Origin: Lottia gigantea
Lineage: Eukaryota > Mollusca > Gastropoda > Lottiidae
Direction: 5' to 3'
Assembly: GCF_000327385.1 (NCBI RefSeq)
Contig: NW_008710950.1
Coordinates: 2,524,064-2,588,063, forward strand
DNA length: 64,000 bases
A program made the position numbers and the translations under genes. The stretch's first letter is position 1, and every line of letters begins with the position of its first letter. This document shows, piece by piece, positions 59,401 through 64,000 of the stretch. The notes below the pieces were generated by a model. It was not told where the DNA came from. It made no database searches and worked only from the letters and a program-made list of their open reading frames with translations.

Positions 59401-62400
59401 GCAGGAAAAATAGGTTAGCACAAAATTAGGTTACTTGACTGTATCTGTGAAATGTGCCATCTTGGTATCAATTTGTCTTGTTTTTCAGCCAGAAGAATCT
59501 ATATCTAGTCTTACAAACCCTTCAGATGATAACTCAGTAAGTTATAGACTGACTATTAATTTTTTCTCAATTTGAAGAATTTTTTTATTTGATCAATCAA
59601 TTGGTGAAACCACATGTTTCGAGCACAGTATTTCTTTCTATTTCAGAAAGAATTGACTGATATTGAAAATCTGTTGAATGCTCAACGGTTAAGTTCAGAG
59701 ATAATAGCTAATTTATGTTGTTCAGATGGTAGGTCGATTTAAATTTTTGAAATTGAAATTCATTGGATTACTGTTAAAATGATTTAATTATTCATTTAAT
59801 TTAATTTTGGATGTAATGAAATATAGTATATTTCTTTTCATTGTATATCTAATTATACAGTGAGATTTGATCATATTTCTTATGCTCTAGACCTACAGTA
59901 AAAGAGTTGATGGATGTTCATGTTTTTTGAGAGTTGTTTATGTGTTTTTAGATGATGGATTTGAAGAATTACATGAATCAAGTTCAACAGAAGATTTAAC
60001 AACTGATACTGATATGGGAACAAGTTTTGTAAATTAACTTTAACTCATTTCATCTGATAACATATTTTTCTGATGTTACTGCTTATGCAAACTGTAGTTT
60101 TCTTCCTAGAAAACCCCTTCTTTAGGCAACTCAACTATTTCAGCTTGATGTATCAATACATATTTACTGATATCCTCAAATCTATATCTATGATTATTCT
60201 TATGTTATATTTCAGTCACCATTATGTTTATCAAGTGAAGTTCATTCAGAGTTCCTAACACACAGTATATTTAGCAAGGTAAATATTAACAGAACATTGA
60301 TTTTTACTTAAACTAAGGTTTTGTATGACACTTCAATTACTTGAAAACTCTTTTGTGAAAAGGTCAAATTCTTCTAAATTACCTCTTTGTACAGGTATGT
60401 ATTAGAAATAATCGCATACATTATTTATGTGTGGAATAATAATGATAATAATATATTTTTTCTATGTATTGTAGCTACTAGATAAAGCTGAATGCCTTAC
60501 AGAAGAACAGAAAACTGTGTTACAGAGAAATAGTCAAGGACAAAAAGTATTGAGAAGGTATGATTGCTCTCTATTTTTATGGTTAATATTAAAGAAATAG
60601 TGTGCAAAATCCTGAAACTGCTTTGAACATGTTAAGGTGTTTCTCAGTTTCCATTTTTTTTTTTTAACTTGAAAATATATTTTATGGTGTAAAAGAGTTG
60701 TAATGATTTTATTTCTATATGTTATAGTTATATGCAAGTACAGGAACATAGTTTATTGTCAGCTCACAATATGATTAATGCCATTGATGATAAAGATTTA
60801 GGTGGTTTACAGAAATTAGAAACAGTGTGGGAAGGTTTAGCTAAACTGTCTACATCTAAACAAGGTGTGTTATGCTTTTATTTTGTATTGAAGAAGTAAA
60901 TGTGTATGGAATGTAATGAATTTATGACAGATATTTTTGATGATTATTTTTTCAATATATTTCAGCAAGTGAAGATAAGAGTTTCTTAGAAGCTGTAACT
61001 AGTGCTATGAGAGCTGTCATACAGAAACTTTCTCAACTCAAATCCTCAAATGTAAGACTGATTTATAAAAAGACAAGTAATATTATCTTCTTATATATAT
61101 ATATTGTATTTAATTTCTCAGTCCATCAAATCTGGCCCTACCCAGTTCCTCCGATGTGATATTCAGATGGGATATCGGAGTGGGGTTTAGGGTATTTAAT
61201 GTTGATATTCATTTTCAAGTTGCTCTGACCCATTTTAAGTTGCTAGTTTCTGAGCATTTTCACCATGACAAAAGGCCGATTTGGTAGAACTTTTGGTGTC
61301 TATACAAAGCAGAACCATAAATGAGTCCATCAAGTCATTGGCAGACATTGTTCAATGTCCCTGTGCCCTAAACAACAAAACAGATATTATTGCTGCATAT
61401 CATGTTATCTCATTATACCTCATATTGTATTCCTGTCAATTTATAATGATCAGAACTCAAATATTCTAAAATATTGTTTTTTTTATTACTTATGATCATT
61501 GTTATATAGTTCGAAGATATTACGAAAAATGATTTAGAGTATTTATATAATATAAGTATAACAAGTGATAATACAATAAAGATTAATATCATCAGAATAG
61601 TATCAACAATAGGTTGTATTCTGGCTACTAATTTACAACCTCATCCTATGTTAAAGGTAAATATCCTAAATTGAAAGTTTTATTATCACTGTCCTTGGAG
61701 TCTTTTGAATCAAATTTTACTGTTAATTCTTTAGTGAATTTGAATATGAGCTTCAAAGTAGTACTGATAGTCTTAGAATGACTTTGCAATGTAAATTTAC
61801 ATGTAAAATAACCACACAAGGATAACAACTTAGTCCTGTCTAGCTGCTGGTCATTGTATATTTCATTCATTGCCTGATTAAAGAGGAAAGATTTTATTTA
61901 TAAAGAATATTCAAGTTCTGTATAACATGCTTTCTAGAATAAAAGCTTCTAGAAGACATGAATCCAGAAAAAAGTGCAAATGGGACAAATTTTGAAAACT
62001 ACAGCCCAAACAATAAGTATAATATATTGTAGGATATAGGAGTGTTTCTAATAAAGAATTGTCGAGACCCAGATTTACTAGTAACAGCAGAAGCATTAGA
62101 CTCTATATTTGATGTATTTGGTGAAGATCATATAGATTCTATTGTAAAAGAAATAAATTTAATACAAGAATTACGTACTATTCTTCCACCATTAAAAGCT
62201 AAGGTTTGTATTGGTATTAGTAATGTTTGCATTGATCAACTATTTCAGAAAAGATGTCAGAATGGTTAAATTATCTTTGATATGAACATTAGATTAACAG
62301 ATTGGTTACGACTTAAATATTACTGAATTTTTTTTATGTTAAAAATATATTTTATCATATTTTTTAATTTCAATGAATTACTGTTTAAAGTTATATGTAA

Positions 62401-62562
62401 CTTAGAAGCTTTGATCAAATCACAATATATAGATATGTACTATATAAGACAATATATTTCCTATTCTAGATTAGTAAACAGAAGAAAATATTGGGAGATA
62501 AATATCCTATAGTGGCTACAGCAAGAACAAACCTGATTAAATTTATCAGATATAAATCATAA
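50437..62562 (+). CDS. HEATR3: HEAT repeat-containing protein 3 (HEATR3, SYO1-like), eighteen exons
   Basis: Family role: adaptor that carries uL18 (RPL5), with uL5 (RPL11), into the nucleus for 5S RNP and 60S assembly. Exons: 50437-50598, 54888-55060, 55579-55666, 56031-56125, 56337-56446, 57613-57756, 58073-58209, 58371-58424, 59489-59536, 59647-59728, 59952-60028, 60216-60278, 60475-60557, 60728-60864, 60966-61051, 61510-61656, 62033-62203, 62470-62562. The sum is 1950 nt, 649 residues. The start MGKDRKKKFKVPKQRPTG matches the basic family N-terminus. Armadillo/HEAT-type helices follow (ILGPLIVDPSPDVRCRSLG, LRNISVDGGHAVCEEM, KDVMTPLVALF, VHLLWNLCESSDIAVKIFNKE). An acidic insert (DDGFEELHESSSTEDL) and C-terminal helices (DPDLLVTAEALDSIFDVFGED) complete the family order. 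Intron 6 has a GC donor. Introns 1, 5 and 8 hold transposons. Confidence 0.95.
50753..52895. mobile_element. Composite of two inverted MITE copies, TA-flanked, with a nested fold-back element
   Basis: A forward copy of the CAGTGGTGTAACC MITE (50753 to about 51424) is fused tail-to-tail with an inverted copy (about 51425-52895). Both outer ends are the same terminal repeat and are flanked by TA (50751-50752, 52896-52897). The inverted copy is interrupted at 52081-52804. The unit therefore has one intact TIR at each outer end and could have moved as a single 2.1-kb element. It occupies HEATR3 intron 1. Confidence 0.75.
52081..52804. mobile_element. Fold-back element with 220-bp arms and TAA target duplication
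   Basis: The left arm 52081-52300 begins GGGGTCATTCCATGTCAAAT and the right arm 52585-52804 is its inverted copy. TAA flanks both sides (52078-52080, 52805-52807). The uninterrupted MITE copies elsewhere show a single TAA at the matching site, which confirms the duplication. A TWA-type target and GG start suggest a PIF/Harbinger relative. The 284-bp spacer carries four TGACCT half-sites (52400, 52419, 52431, 52448). Confidence 0.8.
53473..54319 (+). mobile_element. Decayed pogo/Tigger-type DNA transposon
   Basis: The left end CAGTGTACTCTGTGATATCC and the reverse-complemented right end CAGTATACTCTACGTAACCT fit the Tigger terminal pattern. TA flanks both sides (53471-53472, 54320-54321). At 53991-54060 the plus strand encodes KFGLRRTTVSSILKRKEEIL, matching the helix-turn-helix of pogo/CENP-B-like transposases. 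The DDE domain is missing, so this is an internally deleted copy in HEATR3 intron 1. Confidence 0.75.
54421..54680 (+). mobile_element. Truncated HINE-like element, subfamily 2 (copy M)
   Basis: It ends with the hairpin CTTGCCTGGCAAGCTATCTT, reading on the plus strand. It retains less than two monomers (GAGTTATTGACCTCTTTCTTG and TTGCTGGATTTTGACAAAAC). The TTTTATACGCCC end is missing. It lies in HEATR3 intron 1, in the sense of that gene. Confidence 0.75.
56693..57561 (+). mobile_element. Full-length HINE-like element, subfamily 2 (copy N), HEATR3 intron 5
   Basis: It begins TTTTTATACGCCCACATG, followed by TCCATCGGTCCATCCGTCTG, then about five monomers with GTTATTGCCCTTGTTCTT. It ends GTGGGCGTATATTAACTTGC and the hairpin CTTGCCTGGCAAGCTATCTT. 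It is the best example of the element read from its presumed 5' end to its 3' hairpin. Confidence 0.85.
57855..58100 (+). repeat. Tandem repeat containing the exon 7 splice acceptor of HEATR3
   Basis: About five degenerate units of 40-60 bp, each with a form of (T)TTAG-TATTATTGTAAATATAT followed by TCTAAGGTAAAT. The last unit supplies the true acceptor (AG at 58071-58072) and the first codons of exon 7. The earlier units hold acceptor-like AGs near 57918, 57972 and 58032. Confidence 0.75.
58648..59441 (+). mobile_element. TA-flanked MITE (CAGTGGTGTAACC family), HEATR3 intron 8
   Basis: Both ends are intact: CAGTGGTGTAACCTATTTTC at left and, reverse-complemented, CAGTCAAGTAACCTAATTTT at right, between TA at 58646-58647 and 59442-59443. 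It is 794 bp and the best single copy of the family, giving the reference structure for the composite at 50753. Confidence 0.8.
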
Positions 62563-64000
62563 AGTGCCTTATATTACCTACAATTTGATATATTGATATA
62601 TAGAGCAAGACATTATGATGATATAGAGCTTCCAGCTAACATTTCAAGAGTACCCATGGATTACTAAAACTAATTTGAAATATTGTTCTATGCCAGAATG
62701 TTTGTTTTGTTAATGTCATTTTAAACTAGATATAGATTGTAGTTATTATTATCTCTCAGGTTGATTCCTGTAAAAGAATGAAAAAAAGAAATTAAAATGT
62801 GAAAATGAAGTTATTGCCTTGTTTTAATAAATTTCAAGCAAAATTCTAGACAGATTTTGGCAAAACTTAAATGAAATTTTTAATTACTATACCTTTTCTG
62901 TTATTGTGAGAAAAAGGTTATTCAGCACCAAAACAATTTTATCTCTAAAAATTTTCAATTGCAAGAACAAAAAAGATTTCACATTTTCTGAAATGCAATA
63001 CAGTAGAGATAACTTGATGTTAAATTGAAATACAGGGATAGGGATTTACTTGTGGATGTATATTGTCATTTGAACTGTCCATCCGTTGGTTTGTCCATTT
63101 CATGTTGAATGTTGAACCATTGAAGTTAGATTTTAACAAAATTCAAAGATGTTCTTAAAAGTTTTTTAGTTTTGCCCTTGACATGCCAACAAAGTGTTAA
63201 AATCAGCTTGTTAGAGTTTTCATCTGCTATTGTTGAAACTGGGTATATTAAAGCTGCAGACACACAAATGGTTTTGGTCAGCGTTTTTTTTCAATTTTTG
63301 TTGCATACTAGAGTCTTGTCAAGAGTTTCACCGACAGGCCAGGGGTACACAAGGAAATAAAAAACAAGATGATCATGCAATTTAATTGTAAATGAATCTG
63401 ATTAGATGACACTCTGCAGACGATAGAATGATCAGCAACAATTATCAAACTGATATTTTAAATTCCCGCTGGTAACGGGATAATCTTGTTGTGGAAGTGC
63501 AGACACACTTGAGATTTTACTCGAAATTCGGGTCGGCAACAAAAACTTTTTCATGTGCCTGCAGCATTATGCAGATGGATGAGCTCTCAGATAAGTTAAA
63601 GTTTTGTTGTACTTGACATTCAACTTTCCTAGTTTAAACAAACCAGTCAGTGTACAGTGCCAGTATTGTTGATTACTTATTTTTAACTGAATGTTCAGAC
63701 AGTTTAATGTTTAAGATTATTTGAACAAGCTTTGACAAAACATAGTATTGAATGTAATTTATTGTAAAATATGTAAATAAAATCATTGATTTTGAAACTT
63801 TTTTACTTGACTTGTAAAGATTCCTTTACGGGATGCAGTTTTCCTAACTCATTAGTCCTTTATTTAATGGGAGAATTGTGATTTTTCATCTAACAATTTT
63901 CATGGTTTTAATTGCAGAGTTAAAGCCTTTATTGCACATTAATAAACAAATATACATTGCTATACAATAACATTTTTTTGTATACAAATTTATCACAATA
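62563..64000. other. HEATR3 3'UTR and intergenic sequence, with decayed repeat
   Basis: AATAAA occurs at 62826-62831 (264 bases past the stop) and again at 63776-63781. Between them, 62812-63180 has degraded phrases typical of an inverted HINE (GTTATTGCC, CAGATTTTGGCAAAACTT, TGTCCATCCGTTGGTTTGTC). No further gene was found to the window end. Confidence 0.5.

Overview
This is an AT-rich invertebrate nuclear segment that reads as molluscan. The evidence is many short exons with GT-AG introns, orthologues closest in architecture to animal proteins, tRNA-derived SINE sequence, and above all a dense family of minisatellite-bearing, Helitron/HINE-like elements with monomers of about 150-170 bp. That element architecture is known from bivalves and other molluscs. 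The species cannot be named from sequence alone.

Layout, left to right. (1) 4051-13244, minus strand: a gene whose large exon (11226-13244) encodes five copies of a CxxC...CxxC module. Two small exons follow at 10284-10194 and 10077-10040, then probably an alanine-rich exon at 4174-4051; the gene runs off the left edge. (2) 13245-18575: intergenic, with two subfamily-2 HINE copies, one split by a TA-flanked MITE. (3) 18576-28184, minus: AHCY (S-adenosylhomocysteine hydrolase), nine coding exons. Exon 8 carries a one-base frameshift in this sequence. Four of its eight introns are filled with HINE copies. (4) 29653-32855, plus: ATP6V0D1 (V-ATPase V0 subunit d), eight exons, head-to-head with AHCY. 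(5) 36417-40108, plus: SMPD3-type neutral sphingomyelinase, six coding exons. (6) 43477-46119, minus: an unrecognised 100-residue single-pass membrane protein with two PPSY motifs. (7) 50437-62562, plus: HEATR3/SYO1, eighteen exons, including one GC-AG intron. I reconstructed all exon borders by hand from splice signals, reading phase and family conservation.

The genes are ordinary housekeeping and signalling genes: methyl cycle, organelle acidification, ceramide production and uL18/uL5 import for ribosome assembly. They do not form an operon-like system. From memory, the human ATP6V0D1, SMPD3 and HEATR3 genes all lie on 16q, so part of this order may reflect ancestral linkage.

The more unusual content is in the repeats. 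HINE-like copies have a hairpin whose stem is nearly constant while its 3-nt loop varies, and every intronic copy points in the sense of its host gene. A 2.1-kb composite MITE is built from two inverted copies and hosts a fold-back element with four AGGTCA half-sites. A Mutator-like MITE with a 10-bp target duplication sits 15 bp from a splice donor. A minisatellite has copied a HEATR3 splice acceptor. No CRISPR array, rRNA, intact tRNA, LTR element or retrovirus was seen.
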